Source: Tetrapyrgos nigripes (Eukaryota; Basidiomycota; Agaricomycetes; Agaricales; Campanellaceae). From it: a stretch of 64,000 bases of DNA. Positions 36,101 to 47,132 of the stretch are shown here, in pieces (the first letter of the stretch is position 1; each line of letters opens with the position of its first letter). A program made the translations under genes and the position numbers. The notes under the pieces are model-generated. The model was given only the letters and a program-made list of their open reading frames with translations, was not told the DNA's origin and searched no databases. The stretch lies in assembly GCA_013368315.1 (NCBI GenBank), contig JAACJM010000015.1, positions 868,001 to 932,000 of the forward strand, written 5' to 3'.

Positions 36101-38232
36101 TTGAGAAAAATCGACTTAGCATTTGCTGATCAGGAACAATTATAGGCACACCTTGAGAGTAGGTCATGGGTGTCAAACCCAGCCGCCAGAAACTACCCTC
36201 AATCGTCTTCATAGCATCCAATACAGTGTCAGTAAGTTCGCCTCTAGGAACTATTCCGATAGATCGTTGAGTATGACGTCGTCAGCCGTAAGAAGATAAT
36301 GAAACATACTCTGATCAGGATGAGCACCAATAGCGGTCTGATATGACTCTCTAGCGCTGTCAATTTTGACCCATAGTCTTTGTGGTTTATGTTCCTCGGT
36401 CAAAAACTTCTTCAAAGCAGAACCTACAATTATAGTTGAAGTAAACGCAATTCAACACATACACAATGTCACTTACTCTGGACACGGCCATAGTCCACCA
36501 GCCAAGCAGAGGTTTCCACCCAGGCTCGGAGAAGCTTCCCTCGATTTTGCTTATTTGATAGGTCTGCAGGGGGTGGTTTGAGCAACTGTTCACCTTGTTG
36601 GTCATACGACTCAAGCTTGAAACCAAGGGTCTCGAATACTTGCTGGCTGAGAAGGAGAGATCAACTTCAAAGTAGATCAACTGGAGCATTCTACTAACAT
36701 CACCGGAGACCACCCTATCTTTTTCTGGAATCCACGTCCATTCACCTTCATCCCGCGATTTTCACCCTTCCACAGATAATTCTCGATAGCCCTACCAGCT
36801 GATCAGTTCAGCTTGTCAAACTAGTCAGATAAAGGAAGACTCACAGTAGTAGCGTCTCGATGGCGACATAAAGAGCAATTTTCGGCACTACGCCTACTGG
36901 AGGGTTTGCCATTTTTTCTGCAATGAACTTGCTCCAAAGATCGCTGGGAATAACTCCGGACAAGGTACCAGACGCCACGCAGTAGAAAGAGCATTGGCAG
37001 CACATATACAGGTCCATCAGCATTCCTTCCTCTTCCTGCTTGGTATCGACCGGTTCTGGATCCTCAGCAGCCTTTGCCTTAATGCTCTCGAGATCGACAT
37101 CATCCGTGATGATAGTACCTGCGCGTCTCTTCTGCTTGATCTGAGTGATCTCCCACTCGTTTAAACGATACGGCGGAGTCAGCTTCAACGCGTCTACAGC
37201 TTTCGAGTACTTGTGGAAGTGATGTGTTTTGTTGGAACACGTCCCGAGAGGATTCTCCTCGGTGCAGTTAGTGGTGGTCTTCCTTCTGCTTGGATCTGGA
37301 AGGGGAGGATGGTCCTCTGACGATCTAAAAGAACGTGCAAGGGGAGGTACGACGGATGATGACTTCCAGCTCAAGAGAACCCAGCCGTTTTCCTTGGGGC
37401 AGTAGTATGCGTTGGGATGAGGAACGGCGTACTGAACTTCTTGTGCTGTAGGAGGTGGAGGTGGAGGTGTCCTCGGTTTTTTAGATGGGGAAGACGAGGA
37501 TTCAGAGGGAGCTGGTGACGAATTGAGCGCTCCTGTTGCAAGCGGCTCTGATGCGGAGGAATGAGCGGACGGCTGTATATCAGGTAAAGTTGTTACCACC
37601 GAAAACAACGAATGGGTTGCGTCATGGAGCTCATCGGCAAGGACTGGTGGTAACATTCCAGGACCTGGACGATTACATCTGGATCGTTCTGTCTCATCCC
37701 ACCAATTCTCCTCTTCTACTGCTTCTCTACCATCGATAGGTGCGCAAGTCGTCTTTGTGGAGAAAAGGTCGGAGTTCTTGTAACTTGATTGATCCCATAG
37801 ATGAGAACTCGTATTGGGGCCCCAGCTATCCGATTTCCAGGCCTCTTGATTCAAAGTAGGATATGGAATGACTCCAGATTGCTGGGTCCAAGAATCCCAG
37901 CTTTCATTTGTGTAATCGGTTAAGGGAGGAGGACCTTCATCGTCGGTCTGCTCCTCGCGAATCAGTTCAGGTTCGCGAAAATCCGAGGTGGAGCCAAGGT
38001 ACGACGGGGGTAATTCTGCTGCATTAGCGTATCTGGTAGAGCTGGAACCAACTCCAGCTGGGCGTGATGGCGTTGTGAGGGCTTTTGGGGATTCGGGACG
38101 TATAGAGGGGGAGAACTGAGGTGAACTACTGTTGGGAACTGGTGTGTTTGGTCTCTGCACTGGAACTGAGCCAGGAACGGGTAAAGGACGTCGTAGCTTT
38201 GAGGAATCGCTGGGATTGTCTGCGGTTTCCAT
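33173..38232 (-). CDS. UBP2: Ubiquitin carboxyl-terminal hydrolase, UBP2 / USP25-28 type
   Basis: This is a large deubiquitinase; yeast Ubp2 trims Lys63-linked chains with Rsp5. The start at 38232 (METADNPSDSSKLRRPLPVP) opens a Ser/Pro-rich disordered N-terminus of about 350 residues. The Ubp2-specific helical region follows (CSNKTHHFHKYSKAVDALKL, YRLNEWEITQIKQKRRAGTI). Then come repeats of UIM/TPR-like helices, including ACEILEIPKDHSTDDSMII. The Cys box GLNQLGNTCYLNSLLQ, with the catalytic Cys, is at about 35275-35325 and is directly followed by YFYTIKDLREAVIPL. An insert of about 170 disordered residues (34490-34980) lies before KQHDVAECMDNCMFQIEIAL. The His box SWGHYFFYSRNLPDKPDEW and NPYL / VYARKG lie near the end (33230-33460). 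Coiled-coil helices separate the two halves. At least 15 introns interrupt it. Confidence 0.9.
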
Positions 38233-38771
38233 CTTTTGCGGATAAAATTGAGATTCGGAAATGGATACTAGACGTTGTCCACACACACCTGAAGATTGAC
38301 AAGGTTTCCTACAACTTTGGTCTCAAATCCCACTTGGTTCTAGCTTTCTGGTTCAGGATGAGTGGCAGACTTGCAGAGGTCGTGGTGGCGATGAAAGGAC
38401 AGTGAGGACCAAGGAGTCAAGGATTTATCATTTATGGCACCTTGACACTTTCGATAGGCAGGGCATCGCATTATGTAAGGGTCGCGTCCGCAGTGGGACC
38501 TTCTTGTCTTTTGTCCAGACAGTGGCACTGAGCAAAAGATGCTCTTTGGAATCTTACATTGGAATTTTTAAACATTTATGCCGATCTCTCATTTTGATCT
38601 GCCTTTGCTTCCAATCGGGTAATGACGCACCAGTGCAGCAATACGGAAAACTGAGGACGGACTGACTCCACCGCCGTGTCCTATCGGGGAAAACTAAAAA
38701 AAAATGTCGTGTCATTCCCGTCTCATGTATACAAAATGTACAGCGTCTGCTTGGCCTCCTTCACATGTCTT
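38233..38771. other. Spacer: UBP2 promoter and quinone oxidoreductase 3' end
   Basis: About 540 bp with no supported gene. The upstream in-frame extension of UBP2 to 38286 starts at a non-preferred position and is not used. Confidence 0.4.
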
Positions 38772-40355
38772 CTACGCGTCCTGCACCTTGACAATCAGCT
38801 TCCCAGTCGTCTTTCCGCCCGTAAGATCTTTCTGCGCCTGCTGCACTCCTTCAGCAGTAAATGGATACTCTTTGAAGATGTTAATCTTCAGCACGCCAGA
38901 GCTAATCAAATCCCAGACTTTGTTGTTGTAGTAGTGGACTTCCTCTGGAGTGACAACGTAGTTGTTCATCCTACGTAACGACTCGGGGTGAGGACACCAG
39001 CGAAGGGAATAAGATGGAAACATACGTGGGACGCAACAACTTGAGATTCTTCTCTATCAGCTTGATTGGCGGAGAAGGTGGGACAGCCCCCGACGCGTTA
39101 CCGACAGACACCAATGTCCCTTTACGCCTCAACAGCTTGAAGTTGTTGTCGAACCTGCAAGGGAACAAAACAAAGAAAAGTCAACCACACAATCTCCAAG
39201 CAAAGAAACCATCATACGTATCCTTCCCAACACCATCAAAAACAGCATGCACCCCCTCTCCATTGGTGATTTCCAACACTCTCGCAACGGTATCCTCGAC
39301 AGGATACAAAATGACATGATCTGCACCATGCGCCTTTGCCAGTTCCGCTTTCTCCTTCGTCGACGTTGTCCCAATTACAGTCGCTCCGATATGCTTAGCA
39401 AGTTGCGCCATGAGTAATCCTAAACCACCAGCGACAGTGTGTATGAGGATGATATCACCCTTCTTGACCTCATATGCTTCTTCAAAGAATGTGACAGCGG
39501 TAAGAGCTTGGAGGAGTCCTGCAGCGGCAACCCGAGTCGAAACGTCGTGGGCTATGGGGTAGACTTTGAGCCAGGGAATGGAGGCATAGGTTGCGTGACT
39601 TCCGAGCCAGTCCTGTAGAAATTGGAGGATGAAGGAAAGAAATCGTCAATAAGCCGGGCACATCTCCTTATCACAGTTACACGAACACAGGCAACTTTCC
39701 CTCCAACTTTGTAACCCGCCTTGATATAGTCGGGGTTATTGAGGACGTTTGGATCAGTAGGCAGAGCAACGATAGTTCCTGATGTCTCCTTTCCAAGTAC
39801 GGCTGGGAATTCCTTGTAGGGATACAATCCTTGCCTACAGTTCCAAAGATATCAGCAATGATAAGATGACTAGATTTGAACGATTTCGCACCTGTAGTAG
39901 GTGTCGATGAAGTTTACACCCAGATACTCAACCTGTGCAGAATGAATCGGTTATCCATCAATTCCTTGTCCCAAGGAATCGATAACTCACCTTGACGACA
40001 ACGTTCCCGGGATCGACCTTGGGAAACGGGAGAGTCTTCTTCTCAATCACCTCAAACCCACCAGTCTACAGTCCAGATCACATCGTCGTTAGTCTAGCTT
40101 GCCCAAGTCTCAGAGTGGAATAGAGCACGCGCCACACGCGCAACGGGCACCGACCTTTTCGATGCAGATAGCTTCAATAGTATCAGGTAGTCCGGACATC
40201 TTAGTGAAACTACGCGATATGGGGGTAGAATTTGTTGTTGGACTGGAACTGGGTGGAAAGGATGCGCTAGCAAACGGCCTAGCAGAAAGATGGTGCGATA
40301 TTTGACGTGTTCTGAGATGCGTACGGAAGCTAGCAGAGAGAGATCTCAGTAGCAT
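38772..40355 (-). CDS. ZTA1: NADPH:quinone oxidoreductase, zeta-crystallin type (possible mitochondrial leader)
   Basis: This zinc-independent MDR-family reductase transfers one electron from NADPH to quinones. Core motifs: IEAICIEK, then VDPGNVVVKVEYLGVNFIDTYYRQGLYP, FPAVLGKETSGTI and the cofactor loop ILIHTVAGGLGLLMAQLAKHIGATVIGTTS. Further motifs are KAHGADHVILY, FDGVGKDTF, KGTLVSVGNASGAVPP and a C-terminal GGKTTGKLIVKV. There are no structural-zinc cysteines, which separates it from true alcohol dehydrogenases. Two in-frame ATGs are possible. The ATG at 40199 (MSGLPDTIEA) matches the usual cytosolic start. The ATG at 40355 adds 52 residues (MLLRSLSASFRTHLRTRQIS..) rich in Arg, Ser and His and without acidic residues, like a mitochondrial presequence. 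About six introns, all GT..AG. Confidence 0.92.
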
Positions 40356-41467
40356 GTACTCTCGCACGAGAGAATCAGTGTGTAAGATCTAGAACAGTTA
40401 TGGGTTGCAGACACCCACGTATCTGCGACCTATTGCGCAATATGAGTGCGTCGATGACATCGTGTACTCAGCTGGATGAGATAAAAGGTTGATCAAAGCC
40501 TCTCACTGACAGTAAGTCTTACGATAATGGACTAGTGATTCTGTTGAACAATGCGAGCTGTCCTCATGTCATGGGCCGCTGGCGTGCCGGTACAACATCG
40601 GAATGCACTAGCAGTGACAAGTACATAGCAGTCACCAAATAATCTCCGGAAAAGAACGATTGCAAGACTACTATCAGATTTACATGGTCACCGACGATAA
40701 TTGCTTGACGAGATCTCCCGGCTCCGCACTATCCTACGTAAGAGAAGCTGCCCTGAACCTTCCCTAGCTCGAATAATTTTTGAATAATTCCATCCCTGAG
40801 CTCGAGCATCGACGGAGTCCGTTTCGTAAATTCTCCGTGTAGTACATATATAGGCGTGTAGGTAACCTTTTGATTGAGAAGGATGCTCCTTGGGGTAAAG
40901 GGCCCCATAGAATGCACCAGCGATATAGACGCACGGATTCCTTGACAACGGACATCATGGATGAGTCTTGGAAAAGTTGGAAGCACCTTGGAAGCCGCAG
41001 ACCGCTCAGGCAGCAGGGGCTTCTGGAAGGTTGGTCTGATAGAGAAAAAGGTATGAGCTTTCTGTGGTATCCATATTGAACCAATTGCAAGAAAACCTCC
41101 AGGACCTGATGCCGGGCATCAGTGATATGATCGTCGTGGATTGATAGGTGCATATGCACAACATATGCATGCAATTATATGAACGTGTGCTTTGGGGAGA
41201 AAACAAAAGAGATGGAGGTGACAGCTGCCATATTTGGTCTACTGGTTTCATTTTGACCGTCATCATCAACCTTTTGTCTCAACCTCTCACTGCCCAGTTA
41301 GTCCCTGAAGCTTGATACCTGGAAGATACTAGCGTGCTACTCACACTGAGCCATTCAGGAAAGGTCGCTCATCATAGCTTCTCGGTACTTTCCTTCTGCT
41401 GTTGATGTTTGGGGGGTGTCACAAATCTTTCCGGCCGCCTGACATTCAGACCGCAAAGTTCAAACCT
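40356..41467. other. Intergenic region, no gene seen
   Basis: Several short open frames on both strands lack family resemblance. A CATATGCACAACATATGCATG-like palindromic patch lies at about 41150-41170. Confidence 0.45.
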
Positions 41468-41676
41468 CACCTTGGGCGGCAATGCATATTTGGGAAGATC
41501 TTTTGGGCAAACATAAATGACGAATTTATGCTCGGCGCCGGAGCTACTCCATATGGCTGTTCGGCCTCAAATCGGTCCCATATGGAGTAGACCCGGGCAA
41601 GCAAAAATGGCACTGAAAAATCCGAAATTTAAGTTTGCACAGAGATCTTTGGAAATATGCAACGCCGCCCAAGGTG
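41468..41676. repeat. Long imperfect hairpin (MITE-like palindrome)
   Basis: The segment reads CACCTTGGGCGGC..TGCATATTT..GAAGATCT at the left (41468-41502). The reverse complement of the right end (41641-41676) reads the same with few mismatches. Inside, CTACTCCATATGG (41544-41556) is perfectly inverted at 41578-41590 around a 21 bp loop. The whole 209 bp can fold back on itself. No coding. Confidence 0.78.
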
Positions 41677-42399
41677 CCTGCGTTTCGATTTTGATCATAT
41701 GATTTCATATCTGAACCAGCCCCATTTTGAGCTTGTATGAGAATAGCAACTACACAGGACGATACCGAACATTCATGAAGCTGTTGATTCAAGGGCAAGA
41801 GTTCGACTCATTGACGGGAGATTGACTCATTTCCCAGTCCTGACCGAGCCTGACCGTTACTGTATTGCCTCAACTTCATGCCGTTGCTTGACTTCGGTTG
41901 ACCGAAGAATTGTCAAAAACACAAGATGGAGCAACCTCACGATATCCATCTGATCAGGCGCGTTTCTGATACGAACAACGCCGGAAACAATAAAAGAAGT
42001 GCAGTCACTGAACTATTCCTTGGGGATTCGCCACACCACCACAAGCATTCGCAGCACCTAAGATCGGTCTTATCTGTGTCTTTGAAAACCCCTTCCAGGG
42101 CCAATCGTCCACGAATATTATAATTATACAAGTAAGCGTCTTCCTATATACTTGTAATCCCGAACTGAAAGAAAGAACCAACCATGATTAAATATTAAAT
42201 CTTGGCAGTGTTTTCTTGATAGAGAACTACATCGGGTCAAATCTGGGGTTATAGAATCCGCGGTCCTAATATAAGTATTGGTGTTGTTTCTCTCAGTCTC
42301 CCCCTTCTAGATAACTCGCAGTTGACTAGTCTGCAAGTGACCGTCTCAGGCGCGCTGCACCTTTCTGTGACATACTAACCTCGAACACCGATACCTTCC
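41677..42399. other. Upstream region of the methyltransferase
   Basis: No gene is seen. AT-rich stretches (about 42120-42210) probably include the promoter of the methyltransferase. Confidence 0.4.
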
Positions 42400-43406
42400 A
42401 TGAAGCCTATTGACACCAACGACGCCGTCCAATCATCCTCTCCGGAGACATATCTGTATGTACGGTCTCAAAATGAGGAGGAGCGTAAACGGTGAGTGGA
42501 TCACACACGACAGATGCGATGGCAGATACTCACCTTCTCATCGCAGTCTGAATAAACAATACAACTTTATGAAACACCAGTTCCGAGAAGGACGACTCGT
42601 ACACGATCCTAGCCTTGTTTTATCCCCAGATGTCAGTATTCTCGATGTGGGGGTGGGGACAGGTACGTGAGATATTTTGGTGTATTTCTAAACCGACTCA
42701 AAGAGGATATTTTAAATTAGGTGCTTGGCTGCTTGACATGGCAAAAGTCCTCCCATCGACTGCAAATCTATACGGAGTTGACATTTCCTTGGACCTTGTC
42801 CCTGATGTCGTGGGCTATTTCCCAAATCTCCATCTGTCCCAGCATCCCGTCACTTCTCTACCAGCAGAATGGACGAATAAATTCGACTTGGTCAATCAGT
42901 CCCTACTTTTCCTGGGCCTCACGAAAGACGCCTGGCCAAAGGCTCTCTCCGAACTCTTTCGAGTCCTGAAGCCAGGCGGCCGTTTACAATTGCTTGAAGC
43001 TTCCATAGAACACTGGCACGCGAGACCAGGATCAGCAGATCACAAAATGGAGTGCATGGGTCGAAGACTGTATAAGAAGCATTCTCTCTTCGAGGACTTG
43101 AGCTCCAAAATGTCGCCGCTCCTCTCTGCAGTCGGTTTTCGCGAGGTAACAGTGGACTTAAAAGGGATCCCAGTTGGTCCTGAGGCTGGTAATGCTGGGA
43201 GAGAAGGATCGGAAACACTGAGTTTAGCGATGAGCCAGCTGAAGGGCATCGTGATGCAATATTCTGGCCTTGGGGTTGTCGGGAGCGAGGAAGAGTTCGA
43301 CCATATTGTCTGTGAGCAGAAGCGGGAGTGGGACGAGGGCGTCAACACACTGGGTCTTACTTATTTCATCTCTTGTGCGCGCAAGCCCAGATCTTCAAAG
43401 TTATGA
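42400..43406 (+). CDS. SAM-dependent methyltransferase, class I
   Basis: The protein is of about 300 residues in three exons. MKPIDTNDAVQSSSPE joins across GTGAGT..CGCAG (42492-42546) to RLNKQYNFMKHQFREGRLVHDP. The second intron (42662-42720) splits motif I, ILDVGVGTGAWLLDMAKVLP, the glycine-rich SAM-binding loop. Motif II is NLYGVDIS, with the acidic residue that holds the ribose. Further motifs are FDLVNQSLLFLGLTKDAWPKAL and ELFRVLKPGGRLQLLEAS (post-I/III). The YNF/FREGRL.DP start is typical of fungal LaeA-like or UbiE/TAM-like small-molecule or velvet-associated methyltransferases. The substrate is unknown. There is no biosynthetic gene next to it. The stop is at 43404-43406. Confidence 0.87.
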
Positions 43407-43938
43407 TACAAATCATCAGCATATCATCCAGTACTACTTATATTCTATCGTATTTTATTTTTAAATATTGATTTATTTAGCTCTGCCGGTTGCTAGTGCC
43501 GGCCATCGTCGATATCCTAGGCTGGAGCACTCGCCATACGTGGGTAATGCGTCCATAGCATATCATAATCCACCATCGTCGCGTAGTCTCGAGGATCCAG
43601 ACTGACGATACACGGATAGTCGTGTGTATGTAGTCTGGTTTTTTCTCACAGGGCGGGGCCGCGCCAGGATTTTGATGAGGTAAGCTAGATATTTCCCGCG
43701 GTCTCTTTCCTCAAATCCGAATATTATTACACTACTAGTAGTACTTTAAACTAAAGTTACAATGGTACAAATGTTGGAGGAGGTTTGTGGCCGAAAAGTC
43801 GAGCTTTGGATGCTCCGAGTTCTAGGCGGCACTATCCGGCATTAATCCGGCAATTCCTCTAAGCGGTAACCGGTCAACGAAAATGAGTGTCTGTGCAGCG
43901 AAATTTACTCCAGTTTTCTGCGTATGCTTACACCTAAA
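43407..43938. other. Spacer before the TIR element
   Basis: The 3' flank of the methyltransferase; AT-rich at 43440-43480. No gene. Confidence 0.4.
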
Positions 43939-44406
43939 TGCAAAAATAATGGCAGTGTCGCGCGGAATGTACAAATAGAATACAACGAATAAATTTGGAC
44001 TTGTGAAATTTTTCTAGCAGCTGCCGCGACACGTCATTGACTCATCATTGTTGACAATGATGGTACCCTCTTCTCTCAAGGCTTTTCCACTCAGATTGAT
44101 AGTGGGATAGCAGGACAGGGTGTACTCATAGGAAAGGGATGAGTCTCAGTCGATGAGATTGAGACGAGTGGTTGGACAAACTATTGTAAAGCTCAATTTT
44201 ACTATGTATTTGCCGTTAGATACTTCTTATATCAATGAAAATCATGCAGGCTAGGCCAGGTAGTACGACAACCACATATCCATAGGCAGTATGATGCTTG
44301 AGCAACAATGACCTGTCGAGCCAGTGCTTGGAAAATTTTTACAAGTCCAAATTTATTCATTGTATTCTATTTGTACATTCCGCGCGACACTGCCATTATT
44401 TTTGCA
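43939..44406. mobile_element. MITE-like element with about 76 bp terminal inverted repeats
   Basis: The left arm (43939-44014) begins TGCAAAAATAATGGCAGTGT and continues CGCGCGGAATGTACAAATAG. The right arm (44331-44406) is its reverse complement with about three mismatches. The 316 bp interior has no open frame of note. The whole is 468 bp. No clear target-site duplication is visible at the tips. Long arms, small size and lack of coding capacity mark it as a non-autonomous DNA-transposon derivative (or foldback element). Confidence 0.87.
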
Positions 44407-45140
44407 ACTGGCTGTAAAATATCTCATTTACAGTTTTATCACTCAGCTCTAGAGCATTTTCCAAGCTGCGATTCAGTGGCTTAATGAGCGAGCAGAACTG
44501 TGGGAGCACAGTTAGCTTATGTAACAACGCGGCCGCCTAACAAAAGAAAACTAGACTAATCGTCGCGACGCGTTTGTTGGGTGCTATTTGGTAGGCCAGG
44601 CCAAGGCCAGACTGGACTGGAGACTGAGTTACTGCTCCTTTTACCAGCACCACTTGCGACCCAATTTAGCCTTCAGTTCGAGGCCGTCAACTTTTCAGCA
44701 TGTTACCAGAATTCCAGACTGTCAACTACATCGAAGTCGCGCCGTAGCACTGGCATTGAACTGACATTATTGGCATTGCTTCATAATGCATGGAACAGGA
44801 ACACCTGCCATACTGGCATTCCCAAGGCATTCCTCAGTTCCTGAACGCGATAGTGCGCCGCTCATATTGGATATGTGATCATATGGAAGTTGGTGAGCGC
44901 AGTATCATTTCGCTCCTTCTCAACGGTATCCTGACGAACATTTCCTGAGTATCCAACCTGTCATGTATGTTAAACTCAAACAAGACTGAACGAGATCATG
45001 ACGCCCACTTCTGGTATCATGATCCACCCTTCTATCAAAACCAAAACATCATAAGACTCGGCTTCTATTGTTCACTGACGCTATGATTCGGCCTTATTTA
45101 AATCGTTGCTGCAACGAGGTGCGCCTTTCAAATCGTCTTC
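44407..45140. other. Spacer between MITE and Ser/Pro-rich gene
   Basis: Nothing supported. An open frame at 44581-44844 lacks family resemblance. Confidence 0.35.
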
Positions 45141-45891
45141 ATGTACCCATCTCCTAATTCGCCTCCTGTCAGATGGAATCGACGTCCTCAGTCTGGTGCG
45201 GAAAAGACTCCAAAGCATAACGTCATCTCTCCTCCTCATGTTCCCGATACTCGGGTCAACGACTTATCATCGAGGTCTCGGCGAAGCCAGGATCTTTCTT
45301 CTACTACCAATCCTCCGTTGAAGCAATCAGAGTCAATGCTTCGACACGCTCGTGTACCTTCACTAGCAGAAAGCAGTCTCTTGTTACTCAATCTACCAGA
45401 TTCTTCGTCCCCTCCCCGTACACCTAAACGAGATCGCAGTAGGACACCACGCCCACAATCAAAACCACTCCCTGATACTGATGATCACGGTGTCGATGAT
45501 TTGACCAAAATGTCTGTCGAGTTCATCTGATGCTCCACCTTTGCCAAACGCGTCTCTAACTACAAGTTCTTCTAGGTTTTCGACCAAGATAGGCGATCTC
45601 CTCGAATCATTATCTGCTTCGGACGACAACGTGGTGTCGCCAGCGCCTAGACTGAAGAGCTTTGCTAGTCCGGAACCAGTCTTGTCACCTTTGACTCTTT
45701 CTCCTCGAAAGGCTGGGAAGAAGGGATTGTTGCAGTACGTTCTTTAGGTCCATTATTAGAAACATGTCGTTGACCGTAAGTCTGCATTTCACTGCAGACC
45801 TGTCCCGTTGCCCGATGAAGATGAAGATGATCCGAAAGACCTAGTCATCTGTTCCTCCCCTTCAATGAAGACTCGTGGACTGAGTGACTAA
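45141..45891 (+). CDS. Small Ser/Pro-rich disordered protein with CDK-type sites
   Basis: Three exons are proposed. MYPSPNSPPVRWNRRPQSG to DDLTKM is followed by a GTCTGT..CTAAC..TTCTAG intron (45511-45574). The split Met codon leads into FSTKIGDLLESLSASDDN, and later LTLSPRKAGKKGLLQ. A second intron (GTACGT..CTGCAG, 45738-45799) leads to PVPLPDEDEDDPKDLVICSS and a stop at 45889-45891. The sequence is disordered, with several Ser/Thr-Pro sites followed by basic residues (TPKRDRSRTPRP, SPRKAGKK). These are minimal cyclin-dependent-kinase consensus sites. I do not recognise the family. A cell-cycle regulator is conceivable but only inferred from composition. The first donor is weak (GTCTGT), so the model is tentative. 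Confidence 0.5.
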
Positions 45892-46210
45892 CAGTGCAAT
45901 CACAATTGTCCTCTTTGCCACTCATAACACTCTGAGTCCAATAAGAGTGAACAGGATGGACTTCCAAGACCTATAAGATGAAATCTAGAGCGTGATGGGC
46001 TTCGTTCCAGTTTGTTGTCCTTTCAAATTCTTCAGAACATTTTACCGTCGAATTACTTATATATTGCCACAATGTGTACATATTGCTCCTGCTATCTACT
46101 ACTATATCCTATCCTATCCTATCCTGTGAATCAACGAAGTATCAACCAGTCATCTCTATCTTCACTGCATTCAATGGAAACTAGTTCATCCTTTTCCTCC
46201 TTCCTCCGAC
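45892..46210. other. Spacer after the Ser/Pro-rich gene
   Basis: It contains a short TATCC tandem run (46108-46127, four units). No gene. Confidence 0.4.
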
Positions 46211-46515
46211 AACCCTAATCTAGGGTTAGGACAGCAAACCGTCATAAAAAAAAGGGAGCCCACCCAGCCAGAGTGGCCGATGTGGGACAGGAAAATATTG
46301 AGACGGTGCATAAGCCGAAGCCTATACAAACCGCAGACACCCTCTGTATGGACAAGGTCGCCGTGCTATGAAGGGTCTCCACGGCCCACAAACCCGGGAA
46401 CGTGAAGGGATCTGTGCCATCAAGGTAAGTATGAGTTGTTACGATGTTGGCGAGAGGATTTTATACCCAGAGCGTGCGCACGGGCCAGATGGGGCTGTGT
46501 TTGTACGAGTGGCAC
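46211..46515. mobile_element. Dispersed repeat, copy B (non-autonomous element)
   Basis: This is the same element as 29139-29495, here more compact. It has the same palindromic tip (AACCCTAATCTAGGGTTAGG), A8 run, GACGGTGCATAAGCCG, GACACCCTCTGTATGGACAAGG, ATGAAGGGTCTCCACGGCCC and GCACGGGCCAG. The two copies lie about 17 kb apart in the same orientation. Confidence 0.7.
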
Positions 46516-47132
46516 CCACAACCTTCCTAAAGCGGCATACAAGGTCTTAGCAGACGCGAGGTAGGTAAATTTCGGTCCCCTACATATAGTAGACTTCACA
46601 TGTACAGCTCACCAGGTGAGTATGAATACTGTACAGCTGCAGTTACACAGATCCAGCTAGTGATGTGCGGACTTGGCTCGCCCAAACCAGGCCCAAAAAG
46701 CCCAAGCCAGGCCGGACACAGGGCTTGAAGCTTGAAGCTTGAAGGGCCTGGGTTTGCCGAAGCCATAGCCAGGCCTTTAGTAATAGCTACGATACAATGA
46801 CAGTGGCACATCATCTAGATCTTCAAGTGCTCTGATTGTTTTGCAATATGAGTTTGTCTAACAGTGTCTGGAAGCATTATTCCAAGTAAAAGTTGACCTC
46901 ATCCCGAGAAAATTCTCCCCCTGGCTCGAGCCCAAGCCCGGGCCTGCGCAACTAGATCCAAAACAGATTTTGAAGAGACTCTGATTGAGAGGAGGTACAT
47001 ATGTATGTATACTTATACACGAAAAATAAGGTACTGTAACTGCACATGCGAAAGGTATCAGAATCGTCCAGAAACAACGAAGGTATCCATATCATAAGAA
47101 CGAGAACGACCGTCTTGTGGAGAGTCCATATA
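46516..47132. other. GC-rich inverted-repeat patch and spacer
   Basis: At 46680-46790 the motif CCCAAACCAGGCCC is inverted as GGGCCTGGGTTTG around three tandem CTTGAAG units (46724-46744). Similar GCCCAAGCCCGGGCCTG sequence recurs at 46929-46945. This looks like repeat debris. No gene. Confidence 0.45.

Noticed and set aside
46720..46745. Three CTTGAAG units considered as a CRISPR-like or satellite array
   Set aside because: Seven-base units with no spacers in a eukaryotic genome; simple tandem slippage within repeat debris.
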